A DNA stretch of 64,000 nt from Umbilicaria muhlenbergii (lineage: Eukaryota; Ascomycota; Lecanoromycetes; Umbilicariales; Umbilicariaceae). The number at the start of each line of letters is the position of its first letter. The stretch's first letter is position 1. Shown piece after piece: positions 47,515 through 59,870 of the stretch. The DNA is taken from the NCBI GenBank assembly GCA_000611775.1, contig KK106985.1, forward strand, positions 372,001-436,000, written 5' to 3'. The position numbers were made by a program, and so were the translations under genes. The notes under the pieces were generated by a model that was not told where the DNA came from, searched no databases, and was given only the letters and a program-made list of their open reading frames with translations.

Positions 47515-50500
47515 TTATTCACCAAGTACAACAATCGCTTGTTCCTGGCCACGGCTTCCGTTTTCCGCCGTCCTATCTGATCCAGGCTCTGGATTGCCGT
47601 TTGTAGTGGTTCCTCGAGACTCATCGTAGCGTGCGTGCCTCCGTGGCGGGGTCATGGGGATCTCTGTTGTCGTGACATCCCCCTTGCCAGAGGGCTGCGA
47701 TTGTACCTGCTCGTCCTTCGATTGTCCCTGGCTTTGGCTGTCGAGGACTATCGGTGTTGAGTCCTTTGCACCAAGATTCGCAGCCCTAATATCATGGATG
47801 TTTTCCGGTTGGAATTGTGCTTCTTCGACAGTAGCTGCTTTGGATGGCAGTATGCTCGGGCCTGCTGAATGATCCTCGGCACCGACCGTAACTGCACTCT
47901 CTAGCGTGTCAACCTTTGTGGGCTCTGCCGATGGGATATGCTTCACTCGACTTCCTAGAGTAGTTGGTAGCGTAGCGCCACTCACGTCAGCGGCTTCTTT
48001 CCCTGTTTGCGCGGTGTCCGTAGTCGTTGACGCGGGCACTTGCTGTCTGGTGCCCCTGTACTTTCCAGCCCTCATAGCATTCTCTCTTTTCTCATCCCTC
48101 TGTTCGTCATGGAGGCCCATAATCAGCTCCCGTATATTCGAACGCATCTTACTCGGAACCATCTTCGGCCAATCCTTTTGCTCGTCAATTTCCTTTCGCA
48201 AAGTCCTGGAAATAAAGTCTCTGGGATCCTCGAGAAACTTTTCAACGTAGCCAAGCAGGAACAAGCCACAGTCGCAGAAGTTGTCTTGAAGGGGGATTTG
48301 TTTCGCGGTCATGCCTTTGATTTGCGAATCTTCCCATTCCATGCCGCCCCTCTTTGTCTTGCCTTCTTCATGCAAGTAGTCCTTCAAGTTCCTAACCGTA
48401 GGTGCATGCGCTAAACCAAGCGAGTCGAATGTGATGATCGTCGGTTGGTCAGGGTGAGATACTTTCTGGGGAGGTAGCGACTTTCGCCTACCCTTCTTGA
48501 CGGACGCAGTAGCCTTGAATGGCAACTCTTGGACCTTGCTGGTTTCCACTGTTTCCTTGCCCTGGACATTCCCTATGCCTTCACTGGCATCTGCTGAAGG
48601 CTCGGCCATATCCATGTTCGCATGGTCTTGGGCTATAACAGGCCGTTCCAACTCGTCTTTGTCACCGAAACTCATTGCGTGTCTAAGGGGGCCTGGATCC
48701 TCGGGGTCATGAGAAGGCTTGTCCATGCCGTCGTCAAGGTTCATTTCCGCGAATGAAGCACGTGTCTCCTGCTCGTTGGGTCTCTCAAGTTCCATTTCTA
48801 AAGAAGTGAAAACATCTTCTTTGATGGTCTCCGGATTGACTTGCTGCAATGGAGAGGCTGGCTTGTTGTCGGACATATCAAGTCCTGTGATCTGGGTAAC
48901 ATGTGGGGACTCTGGAGTATTATCGTTGGTCGCAATATCAGGGCGATTGATGAACGGTAGATTACAGATGATGGCGACGTACCAGTGGGCCGACTCATTG
49001 ATAGGCACAACCACATAGTCGTATTGAAACAGATCAACGGATCTCGTCCACTTCTGGACAGCTTCATAATTAATGCCTCGTTTGCCCCGAGGAGTATTGG
49101 TTAAACTAGCAAAGAAATAAGTGTTGAAGAAGTAAGTCCTCTTGGCGAGATCCGGGTTTTTCTGCTCGAAATCACGTTCGAGAAAGCGCAGATAAAATCC
49201 AATGAGGTTATCGTTCAGGAATTCTCCCTCATCCAATCGCTCGAGATCTACGTATTCGACCGTTGTCTTCTTCTTGCCGACCTTGGGATATATCAATGGT
49301 TTGGACCACCGCGGCCCAAGATTGTGCGTCTTTGAGTATCGTAGCTCTGGTGGAAGTCCCTCAAACGGTGAAGGGGAGAGCTTTAACCTTGGTACCACAG
49401 ATCGAGTAGCGTGAGGGTTAGTGGGAGATCTCTCAAAAAGCTTGTCCTTCTTGAGATGCTTAGCCACACCAAGTTCGGCGGTATGTATGCTGCCTTCGAA
49501 GCCATGGTCATCGGAAAGGCTACCTGAGCGGTGACCAAGAAGGTTCTGCCTATTGCCCTTGCTGAGTTGATCAATAAGTCGACTATCTGTCGGGCGGCGT
49601 TTTGAACGGCGATGCTCAGGCTGTTCAGGTGCTTGACTGGCGCCATCGCGTCGTAGCTTTCGCGTCTCTAGCAAGGCAATATCTGCAACGGCATACTTTG
49701 AATCGCCTTCACCTACTCGACGGTGTGCTTTTCGCTCAGATGATCGCATTGTAAACATCCTGTCCAGTGTCTCACTGACAAGCACGTAAGTAATGACTAC
49801 TGTTATCTACATATTGCGAGAAAGGCTTACCTTGGTTTCAGAACTACCTTGCAGCGAGGGCTCGAAGTCTGCAAACAGCGTACTAGTTCTGTAACATCCT
49901 TCTCAGACCCCAGCTCTAAATCACCTCTGTTGTCTTCGGTACCGCATTTTGAGAACTCCAAGCGCACCTTGCGGCTTGAGTCGGCCCATACGATCTTTTG
50001 CAACTTCTCAGGCTGGATTCGACGACCAGGAAATCTCTCGGTGATATTTCTGCCGTCCACGCACACATCAAGACAGCCGTCAGATTCGTTTTGTATTAAG
50101 CCCGTATTCTGCCCTTTGGACACTTCATAGTTAAGGCTACCATAGCTGAAAGAGATCAGGGAGACGCCCAAGAAGTTGTTCTTGTTTGTCTGCTGAGCAC
50201 GGCTTGCTAAAGGTTTTGGAGGCGCACCATTCCGCCGGGATGCAGAGAAGGTAGTGCTCGGTATATTGCTTTGGGGAAGCCCGGTTGAAAGATTCTCCGA
50301 CGTCGTAGCCTCCTCTACATGCCGTCTTTGGAATTCTTCGTGGCCGGTCCGCCGTTGAGGCGACACTCTTTTGTCTACGTCGTAAGGTTCATTCTGTAGT
50401 TCATCCGAGCTGAGGCTGATGTTAGAACTCCGGCGCGTGCCATCACTTTGTACAAAACTGTCCCGGAGGTCAGAGTCCCTATGACTGCCGCCCTTAGTAC

Positions 50501-51870
50501 TTTCCGCTGTAGAGATGTACCCTTTTCCAGTCAAATCGAAGCCCTTCTTAGATGGGCTAGACTTCTGGAAATGATCCGACGTATAGCCAGTTTGCCGAAC
50601 CCGTCCACTATTGTTAGACACGGTGGACTCACCAGCCCGTGATGCTGGCGGTCTCGCAGTTCCTTTCCACGAAGACTTAGCTTTTGGATGCGCGTCGTCT
50701 GCGGACAAATCAATAATTGATGACGGAGTATTGTTGTTGGCGGACATATTCGAAGTTGAAGATTGGTCGTTTTGCTGGCGATGTGTTCCCTTCCTACCTC
50801 CAGGCTTACTATCCATTGTAGATTCCACTGCCCTGTATTCATTTGCATACTTACCAAAGGAGCCGTAGGTTGTAAGATTGAGGTTCGAATGCTGACTTAA
50901 CAAGGATGGGGTCTGACTCCTCCTCTGTGGTGATCTCTGACGCCTAACGTGAGCTTGCTCCGCAGAGAGCATATCTACGTCGTCATCTCCATCAAAGAGT
51001 TTAACAGAGTCTTGAGAGCGATTCGAAGGTCCTAATTTAGGTCGCTTCGCTTCGCGTTCGGCGGTGAGATCGGCCAGCGTGTCACGTCCATTGAGCCTCT
51101 TGACATTGTCGCCAAAGGTTGTCTTTGTGATCAGAGTACCGACGGCGCCAACACGCCTCTTGAGCCCGTTGGCTATCCCACTGACCCTGCTTGAAAGTTC
51201 ACAGGGCTTTGACGCAAGGGTATTTGTTGGACGCGGCCCCCCGCTCATGACCTGATACCCCTGAGCAATGTATGTATATTCACCTTCGGCGAGAGCACTT
51301 ACACCTCCCGCCATTTGGGATGGCGCACCCTTTGTTTGAGGTCTTCCTATGAGGACAGCATCGGGATCGTCCCTGCTTTTTGCAAGCGGTCAGTGGGAAG
51401 GTACGCTCAATAATCTGGGCGTCCGAGCGCATACATATAGTACCCTGGTAGTAATCGACGCTCATCATCGATACTGTCTATGATCTTTGAGCGTGGATTC
51501 GTCGTCAGAGGCAGGTGAGATATGCCAGAGCTGGACACTGTGAGCCGACAGCTTGAACGATCCCAGGAGTTAGAGAACCTTGACCAATGCCTTGTCTTCC
51601 CCTCTAGTCCAGGATCAGCCGTTGTTGGGTCTGGCGGCGATGATGAATCTCGAACGTAGTGCGTGACCTAGAACGTTTGGGTATCAGCACACGGCACTTG
51701 CCGACGTAAATGTCGTCAAAGGAATCATCTTGCACAAGATCACAGCTCCACCGTCTTGGCATAACACACACCTGACGCGTCTCGGCCAGTCCGTTGATTT
51801 CTAGAACCTCCGTAGATATCATCCTTGGCTTCTTCACTTCAGTGAGCCCGCCCGGACTTTTCCCAGCCAT
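47515..51870 (-). CDS. ulp2: Ulp2-type SUMO protease
   Basis: Exons 51870-51772, 51667-51444, 51372-49831 and 49774-47515; introns 104, 71 and 56 bp; 1374 residues. C48 cysteine proteases of this class trim SUMO from nuclear proteins. The N-terminal ~620 residues are mostly disordered, with a compact beta-rich patch (~520-620: FLGVSLISFSYGSLNYE, KLQKIVWADSSRKVRLEF). The protease domain starts near 760 with EYVDLERLDEGEFLNDNLI; the catalytic residues sit in ESAHWYVAII (His ~885), ITFDSLG (Asp ~1071) and LQDNFCDCGLFLL (Cys ~1123). A ~120-residue acidic insert splits the domain between His and Asp, typical of Ulp2/SENP6-7 rather than Ulp1. The tail is disordered. A 42-nt stretch near 51302-51261 with GTAAGT...TCAG could be a fifth intron; it is in frame either way. 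Confidence 0.9.
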
Positions 51871-52566
51871 CTGGCTTGTGTGGTTCTGACTTGGCACATC
51901 GAGAAGCTGTAAATGCAGACGAATGTCAGCTGAAAGGGGCAGCCATCCTCACTTTCATCAACCGTAGTTCTAGAGCTGCCCAGAACGTGTAGTAATTCAA
52001 AAGTGCGATAAATCTACCTTGTTGCGCCTTACAGTTGCTCTCTATCTTATGAGCGCGGAGGTGTAAGAAGTAGGAGTGAAGTAGGTACTGGAATAATGCG
52101 CCAATGAACGCATGGCAACAGGGATTCGGCGGCTGTGGCGTCCAGGCCTCGGGGCAGCGTCTCTCAAGTAGAAGTGCCTAAATGACTGGCAAATGCATCA
52201 GGTGCCGATAGGCTATCATTGGTTGATAGCCATTATTCAACTCTGGAGCAAGAGAACGCAGTCATCTGATTACATTTCAAGCCTTTCCCACGACACTTTA
52301 CATCGGCCTCACAGGACGTTGAAGAACCACGTCGGTAGCTCGCATGACCATTGATTGAGCTATGCATATCAGAGCACCAAACTCATTCCAAGACGCTTGA
52401 ATCGCTAATCCATGGTATCCAATAGAGCGTAGTATACAAAAGCCCACTTGCTGTCGGCTAGTAGCCTGCGTTAAAGATGCTGCCAACCCCCGACCATCGC
52501 AATGATATGTGCAAATCGCAACCAATTCGTCGGTATTCGTACAAAGCATGCTCTATGCCAATGAGA
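51871..52566. other. Intergenic with a short perfect hairpin
   Basis: Between the Ulp2 start and the eIF4E2 stop. A 7-bp perfect inverted repeat with a 7-base loop lies at 52211-52231 (GGCTATC/GATAGCC). No gene seen. Confidence 0.55.
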
Positions 52567-53749
52567 TTACGACGCCGAAGCCTTGAGCTTTTCCGGTGTC
52601 GGGTCTTCATTGAGGGTATCACGCCGTTTCGCTGAACTGTGGAGTGTTCCACCACCGGTCCCCTTTTCGTGACGTGCCTGATCAATGGCTGACCGTTGAG
52701 CTATACTGTCGTCATGACTTTTCCACACAATGTTGGTGTCAGGAGGGAAGGCAAGGAGGCGCTTAATGGTCTCACTATGCGTTGTTAGCAACGGCGTCAG
52801 TGACAACGCAGATGTCCAACCTACCGAATCTTGATGTTTCTCCCACCATCAATCCTCGTCCAAACACTAAGCACATCCTCCCCACTCCTAATACTTAGAA
52901 CAGCACCGCACACCTCTTCGCCAGCCTCCGCAAATTGATCGCCGACCATCGCAAGAAGTAGGTCCTCCCAGTATCGATCACACACCCCCTTCTTCAACCT
53001 CAATATCCATTTGCCACCCCTTTTATTCTCCTCGTCCTCCCAGACTGGCCTGACACCCTTCTTGAAGATGTGGTAGTCAGAGACAGTGGGTAAGGTCGAA
53101 GGTCGCTTGAGATGGGTGTACACTGTCCAGAATGCTTCGACCGTTGAGAAAGAAGCTAAGGGTATTGTGGACTTTTCGTAGTCCGAGTATTTGGACGTTG
53201 GCGGCCTGTACCACACCACCCAGGTGGACTTAAGGGAGTGTTCCGACGTAGATCCCGAGGATTTACTTTCCAGAGAAGATGTCGAAGGCTTGCTCTTGAT
53301 TTTATTGTCGGTGGAATCCTTCGCGATGAGGTCCTTCTCCCTCTTTTCCGCAGCCGGCGATAGTGATGCCAGAGAACCACCAAAGTCCAAGGATGTAGCT
53401 GGTGTCTTTGGGGTTTTCGCGGATGATCCAAAAGATGCAAAGGCTCCTGATCCAAGCCCAAAGGCTGAAGAAGCGCCAGAGGTGGGAGAAGCAATGCTCG
53501 CAGTAGATAAAGGAGCTATAGAGTTGAAAGGGTTGGATTTGCCGCTGGAGGAGCTCTCACCGCCGAATCGTTTAGCGGCGGTATAAGTACGTGGGGAATC
53601 GATCTTTGATGTATCTTTATTGGTGTTATTGTGGTTTGCGTTGGACGTGGACAGGGAGAGCTTGCTAGAGCTGCAAAAAGTTAGTCAACGCTGGGGCCCG
53701 TTTGCTAGGGATAGACTTGCTTCGACCGGCGCTGCCATAAGTTGTCCAT
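52567..53749 (-). CDS. eIF4E2/4EHP-type cap-binding protein
   Basis: Exons 53749-53727, 53670-52825 and 52774-52567; 358 residues. The first ~150 residues are Ser/Ala/Thr-rich. The eIF4E fold follows: STWVVWYRPP, VEAFWTVYTHLKRP, SDYHIFKKGVRPVWEDEENK, GGKWILRLKKGV and YWEDLLLAMVGDQF, then EEVCGAVLSIR. The second cap-stacking Trp is present (RPVWED). At the place of the first (human Trp56) the alignment gives Tyr (SDYEKS), the mark of class II (4EHP) proteins, which bind caps more weakly and usually repress translation. The dorsal Trp that contacts 4E-binding partners (EAFW) is kept. Exon 1 is only 23 nt with an unusual GTCGAA donor, so the N-terminus is the weakest part. The ~60-residue C-terminal tail is fungal-specific. 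Confidence 0.87.
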
Positions 53750-55181
53750 AGATGCTTTACAGAATAGCTTAGCTGTGTTCGCGTGGTGTGAGACCGGGAA
53801 AAGATAGCATATGTAGGGAATTGATAGTAGTGGAGAGGCAGTAGTGGGGGCAGCAAAAGTAGTTGATGGAGGGGAATTTTCGAGGTCACAGCGCCTTTGG
53901 TTCAATTCAGCCTGGCGCTTTGCGCTTTGCGCTACACGAGGAGAATGTCCACGGCGGTCGAGGAAGTGAAGGTGGAAAGAGTAAAGGGGTCTCAGGTGTT
54001 GTTTCAACGGGGTGGGTGTGTATTTCTGATTGTTGTGGTGGTGTTCTTGAAGGCGTTGCAGGTCTCGAGACACAAATCCAGGTACGCTTCAACTAGCGCG
54101 GAAACTTTCCCACCTAGCTAGAAATAGGCTCTCTTCACCCCCCATCTTTTCTCCTCTTCCTCTTCCCCTTCATAACGCAGACCATCAACTCAAATCATCG
54201 CCAGCTCGATTCTATTTCTTCTACTCAGCTGGCGATTCCGATGTGTAGGTCGAGAGCACGCTCAACCCGCATCTAAAACCGTCATCACGAGGGCCCCATG
54301 TGCGGCATCCCATGATGCGGTGACGACCTGATTGTCGGGACATTACTTTCTCCACACTCTCAAAGCGTGGGTTTCGTTGGAGAGTATGGTAGTCAAGGAA
54401 TGGTGAGTACTATCTGTCATTTAGTCCATGGCGAAGTATGTAATGCATGAAGATACAAAACAGCTCTGGTAAACCGAAGAGCTCAGCCGCGTATACACTC
54501 TTGCTTTTGCATGGCGCTGGTTGAGCATGAGGTGCAAGGCAAAGACTGACATCCTCTTGCAAACGACTAGACACTGCTCTGCCTATTGGAAGCGTTGCTG
54601 ACTCTCCAACATAGCTATCGTTGTACTACTTTGACTGACTGCTTTTGATGATTCGCCTGTTTCAGCCCCCGAGGATTTTCTAGAGAAATAACCAATCAAC
54701 AGCTTGGTCTTATCGACAAGTAGGCCGCTTGCAACTCCATTGGTTGAACATGGTTCATCTGCACGATTGGACCTTCAGTGGTAGCGACTACCCCTTGACA
54801 TACACGCACCTGAATGCGATATCTCAGCCAGCCAACTTCACCGACGTCCGGGAGAGGGTTTCACTTTCTCTGTTATCACAAAGCCGTTGCTTGACCGTGG
54901 CCCCTTTTTGGCCTCTCTTTTACCCTACAGCTTGATAGTTGTCCGGAAAATCTGACATGCTGCATAGTATGCAATTCTACGTTGTCTTTGTATGAATACA
55001 CACATTGTACCATTCCATTTCACAGGTCTCACGTACAACAGCGTTGGGATCTCTCTTGAATGATTCCCAAAGCATGCAGGCTGCGCATCTCACATAATGA
55101 CAACATAGAGTATTCTCAGGGAGGCAGCAATCTCTCACGCCATCAAACCTCACCCAAGTTCCGCCCGCTCCCATTCACACC
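53750..55181. other. Intergenic, no supported gene
   Basis: 1.4 kb upstream of the eIF4E2 gene and downstream of the Cys-rich gene, both minus. Only short unsupported frames; no tRNA or repeat found. Confidence 0.55.
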
Positions 55182-55859
55182 CTACCGCCCCCAACTGTCC
55201 TTTGCCCTCCTCGCTTGCTCCCCGTCCCAGCCCCTCTTACACGTCCCACAAACCCTCCTCCCACAGACCGGAATCTCGCAGACCCACAAGTTCTCCACAA
55301 CGTCCTTCTTGCAATCCTCGCATTTCTCCCTCTTCTCTTCAAGATCGAACCTCGTGCGTTGTCCGATTCGTTGATCTTGACGGATAGGGATACGCTCACG
55401 GCGGAAGATATGCCCGGAGAGGATGCAGTGGTGTCTGGTACGTGTGCTTGGAGCTGCTGACTCCTTGCTCGCTGAGGCCTTGGGCGTATCTCGAACTGAC
55501 TGCTTGTGACGCAGCCCAGTCTTTTGGCTCGCATCATCCTCATCGTACACGTAATCTATCTCAGGCATCTCATCATCACTCCAGTCTTCTGGCTTCCTCT
55601 GTTTCTTCTTCCCTACCCTGTTTCCCATGTCCCCGTCCAACTCATAATCTATCTCAGGCAGCTCATCATCACTCCAGTCTTCCTGAGCCCTCTGTTTCTT
55701 CTTTCCTATCCCACTTCCCGAGCCTCCGCCCCTCAAAGCGGGACTTGGACTCCGTGAGCCGGGCTCGATCGGCTCGTCGTACTCTGGGAACAGGTCTGCA
55801 AGGGGACGGCTGGTTCGATGACGGCGCGAGTGGCGCTGCGTGGTTGTTGAGTCGGTCAT
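55182..55859 (-). CDS. Acidic protein with C-terminal Cys cluster, unknown
   Basis: 225-residue single-exon frame starting MTDSTTTQRHSRRH. Residues ~50-112 are two copies of a 31-residue module (GKKKQR..EDWSDDE.PEIDY). The C-terminal ~50 residues hold at least six cysteines (KCEDCKKD, WVCEIPVCGRRVCGTCKRGW), a pattern that would fit a small zinc-binding fold; I cannot assign it to a named finger class. The middle (~140-180) is basic and less protein-like, so an unplaced intron is possible. Role unknown; the acidic SDDE motifs resemble CK2 sites (inference). Confidence 0.65.
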   Translation of the reverse strand: MTDSTTTQRHSRRHRTSRPLADLFPEYDEPIEPGSRSPSPALRGGGSGSGIGKKKQRAQEDWSDDELPEIDYELDGDMGNRVGKKKQRKPEDWSDDEMPEIDYVYDEDDASQKTGLRHKQSVRDTPKASASKESAAPSTRTRHHCILSGHIFRRERIPIRQDQRIGQRTRFDLEEKREKCEDCKKDVVENLWVCEIPVCGRRVCGTCKRGWDGEQARRAKDSWGR

Positions 55860-56437
55860 GGTTTGGGTTTTGTAGGAGCCTTGAGAGAGTTTTGCCGGAA
55901 CCCGATGGTAGATGAGTAGTGTTGAGTGAACTGTGGTTGCGTAAGGGTGACGTTGGATATTGAAAGACTTGGTGTAGAAGTAAGGCTTGGATGCTGAAGA
56001 TAAAACAATGTGGATGAGGGGAGGACAATGAGGAGTTCACGATTAATATAGTGGCGGGAATGTTGTCTCTCAAAGTATGACTATTACTTCCTCGTGATGA
56101 TGAATGATACACACCATAAAACCTCACATCTAACGTCCAGTGAATCTATGAGACAGCTTGGGGCCTTGCCTTCAGTGTGAATCAAGCACGCCAACAATGT
56201 TAAATGTACTGATGCTCACAGAAACAACGTTGAAGTTGAAGTATCCAGAGCCCTAAGGAGGATGACTAACTCCGCACCGCCATATGAAACCTGTTCACAA
56301 TCACCAGTAACGGAAAATCTGCGCCTACCCCATCATGAAATGCAATTATATTGTGCACTTTTCACGCACATATGCAATCACATCCTCAAACGCCACCACC
56401 CATGCAACTAGCCTCCCAAACTCCAAGTCCACCCTCT
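55860..56437. other. Intergenic
   Basis: Promoter of the Cys-rich gene and 3' side of the MTHFR gene. Nothing else seen. Confidence 0.6.
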
Positions 56438-58555
56438 CTAAGCTTCTATCAAGATCTCCCACAGCCGTCCCGGCTCCCTATAACCATGGCAAATAACATT
56501 AACCAGCCAACTCCCCTCCCGACACTCCCTCAACAACTTCCTCGTCTCCTCATTGCCCTCACCCCTCGTATGATAAACCCTCTCCCACTCCGCCCAAATC
56601 CCAAACGCCTCTTCCATCCACGCCCTAAAACTCACCTCCTCGATAATCGTCGGCGTCACAATTTCCTTCCCGGGAAACGCCCCCCACGTAACCGCATTGA
56701 CGGCCTCGGTCCCCTCCGAGCTCTCGAAGTCGCCCGCCGCGTTGCCCGCGTACCAACTCACCTCGGCTTTCACGTCGGCGCTTTCAAGATAGGGGCGTAG
56801 GCGGGTCTTCCAGTCGTTGGACGGGAGGAAGAGCTCTACGAAGGATTTCTGGAAGATGAAGCCCCCAGCCGGGCCCCAGCCGAAGATGGAATCGGAGCTG
56901 GAAACGCCGTCGACGGAGGGTTGGGAAGCGACGGTCCACCAGCCACGTTTTTCGATCAGGGCCACAAGCTCTTTGCTGATAACGGCGGTCTCGGCATTCA
57001 CGCCACCCTCACTCCAAGGCAGCGATTCCAGGTCGCCCTGTACATGCCTCACGAAAAGTTTCCCGATTTCCTGCCTCGTGGAGGGACATCCCCACAGTTG
57101 TCGCGCGTATGCAATGGAGACGTGGAGCGAGGTGCCATAGCCGTCTATTTCGCCATAGGCCGGGGATCTCGCGTCCCCGAAGCGGCCGTTCGGGAAGTCG
57201 TCCCAAGTTGCTTCACGGCCGAGGGAGCCTTCACCAGAGGAGATCGCGAGTGTGGTGGCGCGGGAGGCAAAGTTTGGGGAAGTAGGAAGGCCTGCTTCTG
57301 AGGAGGAGATCGTGGAATCGTGGGAGGATGGTGGTGGGTCAACAATTATTCGATTGTGGGCGGACGTTGTGGAGGAGAGGCGTCTGCGATCCACCTGCTT
57401 CCTTGGATGGGATTTTCCGACTTCATCCGGAATCTTGACGCCGTTCGTGTGGGCGCGGGTGCCATTGGGGAACGGGAACGAGTCGTCGATTGCCGAGTCA
57501 TCATTGGACCCGGGCGTGCTGGGTGGAATGAGCTTGGTTCTTTCGAGAATGAAAGCCAGAGATTTCTCTAGATTTAAAGTGTAGAAATGAAAGCCTCTTG
57601 GCCTGGTTGCCTTGGCCCCTTTGATTTCCTCCACAATCTCACTGATGATATCCACACCAACTCTTTTGACTGCCTCATCATCACCCTTCACCCCTTCCAA
57701 TCTCCCTAATATGTCCGGGGGTAGCTTCGCATGGCTAAGTTTCGTCGTTCTCTTCAATATTTGGTAGCTCTGTATCGGCATCAACCCCGGAATGATGGGT
57801 ATATCCTTGAAAGCACCCGACTCATGCTCCCGCAGCAACTTTTCAAACGACGTGTAAGCATCGACATTGAAGAAAAGCTGTGTCATAATGAAATCTGCCC
57901 CCGCCAGAACTTTCTCTACCAAGTATGGCAGATCGTGCAAGGGATCCTGCACCTCGGGATAGGATTCATCGGCATGGCCTTCTGGATACGCCGCCACACC
58001 AACGCAGAAATAATCGCCGTATAGTCGGCGGATATACCTCACCAGATCAATGGCCCACGTGAATTCCTCATTACTATCTCCGTCCTCACCGTTTCCCCCT
58101 TCTTCCAACGTCCCATCGTTCAGCCGATATTCCTCGCTTCGAGGTGGATCTCCTCTCAGCGCAAGTATGTTTCTAATGCCCAATGCTTTTGCCTCTTCTA
58201 GGGCTTCATCTATCAGCTTCCGCCTCATGTTAGTACATGTCAAGTGTAGGCATGTTGTAAGGCCCAATTGCCGCTGGCATATCTCGGCAAGTTCGAGGGA
58301 TTTTGAGCTAGTGCTGCCGCCGGCGCCCCAGGTGACTGTCACGAAGAGAGGGCGGAGAGCGCGGGACATGCGTTCAAGCCGGGCTTGGAGGTTTGAGAAT
58401 CCCTGTTAGTCGTCGTATTAGCATTGGAGCTCCCAAACCGAGGGTGACCTGCCACATGAGAGAAGTACCATTTGGGTTTTGGGGGGGAAGAATTCGAGTG
58501 AGAAGTAGGTGCCATCTTTGGGCAGAGCCGCGATCTTGTCCGTAATTTTCTCCAT
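56438..58555 (-). CDS. Methylenetetrahydrofolate reductase
   Basis: Exons 58555-58469 and 58402-56438 (66-bp intron, GTACTT...CTAACAG); 683 residues. It reduces 5,10-methylene- to 5-methyl-tetrahydrofolate using FAD and NAD(P)H, supplying methyl groups for methionine. The N-terminal barrel (~1-300) shows YFSLEFFPPKTQMGF (catalytic Glu), PLFVTVTWGAGGST, HLTCTNM, ILALRGDPPR, GVAAYPEGH, GADFIMTQLFF and IPGLMPI. A ~110-residue Ser/Pro linker follows, then the regulatory domain (~415-683) with WGCPSTRQEIGKLF, FGWGPAGGFIFQKSFVELF and WGAFPGKEI, the part that senses S-adenosylmethionine. Fungi have two such paralogs (Met12 and Met13 in yeast); I cannot settle which this is, though the linker length leans to the Met12 kind. 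Confidence 0.93.
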
Positions 58556-58944
58556 GGTATTCAAGGACGGTAATGACAGAAGTGGTTGCGTTAAGTGATA
58601 CGTTCTTGACCTTTTAGCAACATATCACTTCGACTGACGTTAGTGGGGGGCACTTGGAAAGTGGCGTTAGATCGCCTATTAATTTGGGCCTTTTCATTTC
58701 CTACCGAGGACACAGAATCCTACTGCTACCGACCACGCCATCGCACTGGCCATTATGGAGGTACTCTTACATATCATCCAAGATAGAGGAGAATAACGAA
58801 AGGTATACAAGTTTGTTTATAGATCTATCTAAAATTTGTTCGTCTTACCGTGTACATGCCAAACCGCTTAAGAAAAAAAGAACAGTACGATTACACCACA
58901 AGGCAAAGTGTTCAACCGATGCGTATTGACAACTCCATGACCAG
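58556..58944. other. Intergenic
   Basis: Promoter of MTHFR (minus) and 3' side of the lysozyme-like gene (minus). Nothing else seen. Confidence 0.6.
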
Positions 58945-59870
58945 TCAAGGCAAATTGTTCGGGTCTCCACCAGGAGTCGCAAAGCCGCACGACGCAGCCG
59001 ACGGTGGTGTTTGTCCGATGAGAATATTGCCTACATTACTAACATAATCAGGCGTACTCTCGTTGGACACAACACTCAGATCGTTTGGGTCTGGCACACT
59101 TCCGGTGTTATAGCAGCGTAGAGCCTTGGCCACATTGTTGCCATTGGCCTGCAAGCAATAGCCAATTCCAGGCGCTGCAAATGTCGAGCCGCTACCCCCA
59201 TTGCCGTAGAGGTATTCTTCGAACATGCCGAGGACTTTTGCAGAGGTGCAATCGCCTTTCGCCGTACCCGCACAATCGATAGCATTGCCGGGCGTAATTT
59301 GGATTTGCATGAGGCCGTAGGATATGCCTCCATCACCGGCCGCGGTGTGCACGTTGCCCTGTGATTCTTGAATCATCTGGGCGAAGGTCACGCGACTGTA
59401 TAACACCACCACAGTCAGCTGGTTTGGAACGTCAAATACGCTGAAGGCCGTTCTTAGGCACTGACGAACATACGGGTCAAGTATACCCCCCGACATTTGA
59501 GCCACAGACTGTATAGCGCTCAGGATGTCGGCGATCTCGGCACTGCTGTCAAATGCCCCCATGGCCGCGGTATGCTGGGAGACTAGAGCATTAAAGGACA
59601 GCCATGCTGATTCGCTGGGGAACTGGGTGCCTTTGAAGCATGTGCCGCCCACTGCTGCTGAGTTGACACCGGTAGGGACGGCGGGAGCGGGATTCTTTTG
59701 CGGGGCGGAGCTCGCGGGCCTGGTACCAGCGCATGCCGAACTTGCTGGCATTGGGAGGGATAAAGCCAACTTAGCACTGGTTAGTAATAACGAAAGGAAT
59801 ATATTGGTATTGAAAAACTTACCAAGGCACACGCCAAGTGGCAGGGCTTCTTCGTTAAGGGACTGCGCAT
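58945..59870 (-). CDS. Secreted lysozyme/transglycosylase-like protein
   Basis: Exons 59870-59823, 59769-59474 and 59395-58945; introns 53 bp (GTAAGT, TACTAAC branch) and 78 bp (GTATGT); 264 residues. A signal peptide with a LACALLALSL core ends near ASSA. A Pro/Ala/Ser linker follows, then a domain of the goose-lysozyme/soluble lytic transglycosylase type: PRVTFAQMIQESQGN with the catalytic-type Glu, GISYGLMQIQ, then DCAGTAKGDC and GIGYCLQANGNNVAKALRCYN. Such enzymes cleave bacterial peptidoglycan; fungi secrete them against bacteria or for nutrition (inference). At least five Cys suggest disulfides outside the cell. Splicing intron 2 restores the DPRVTF junction just before the catalytic helix, strong support for the model. 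Confidence 0.85.

Noticed and set aside
49827-51314. Separate 495-residue gene upstream of the SUMO protease
   Set aside because: A 56-bp intron joins it in phase to the protease frame, and two further short exons extend it upstream; it is the N-terminal part of ulp2.
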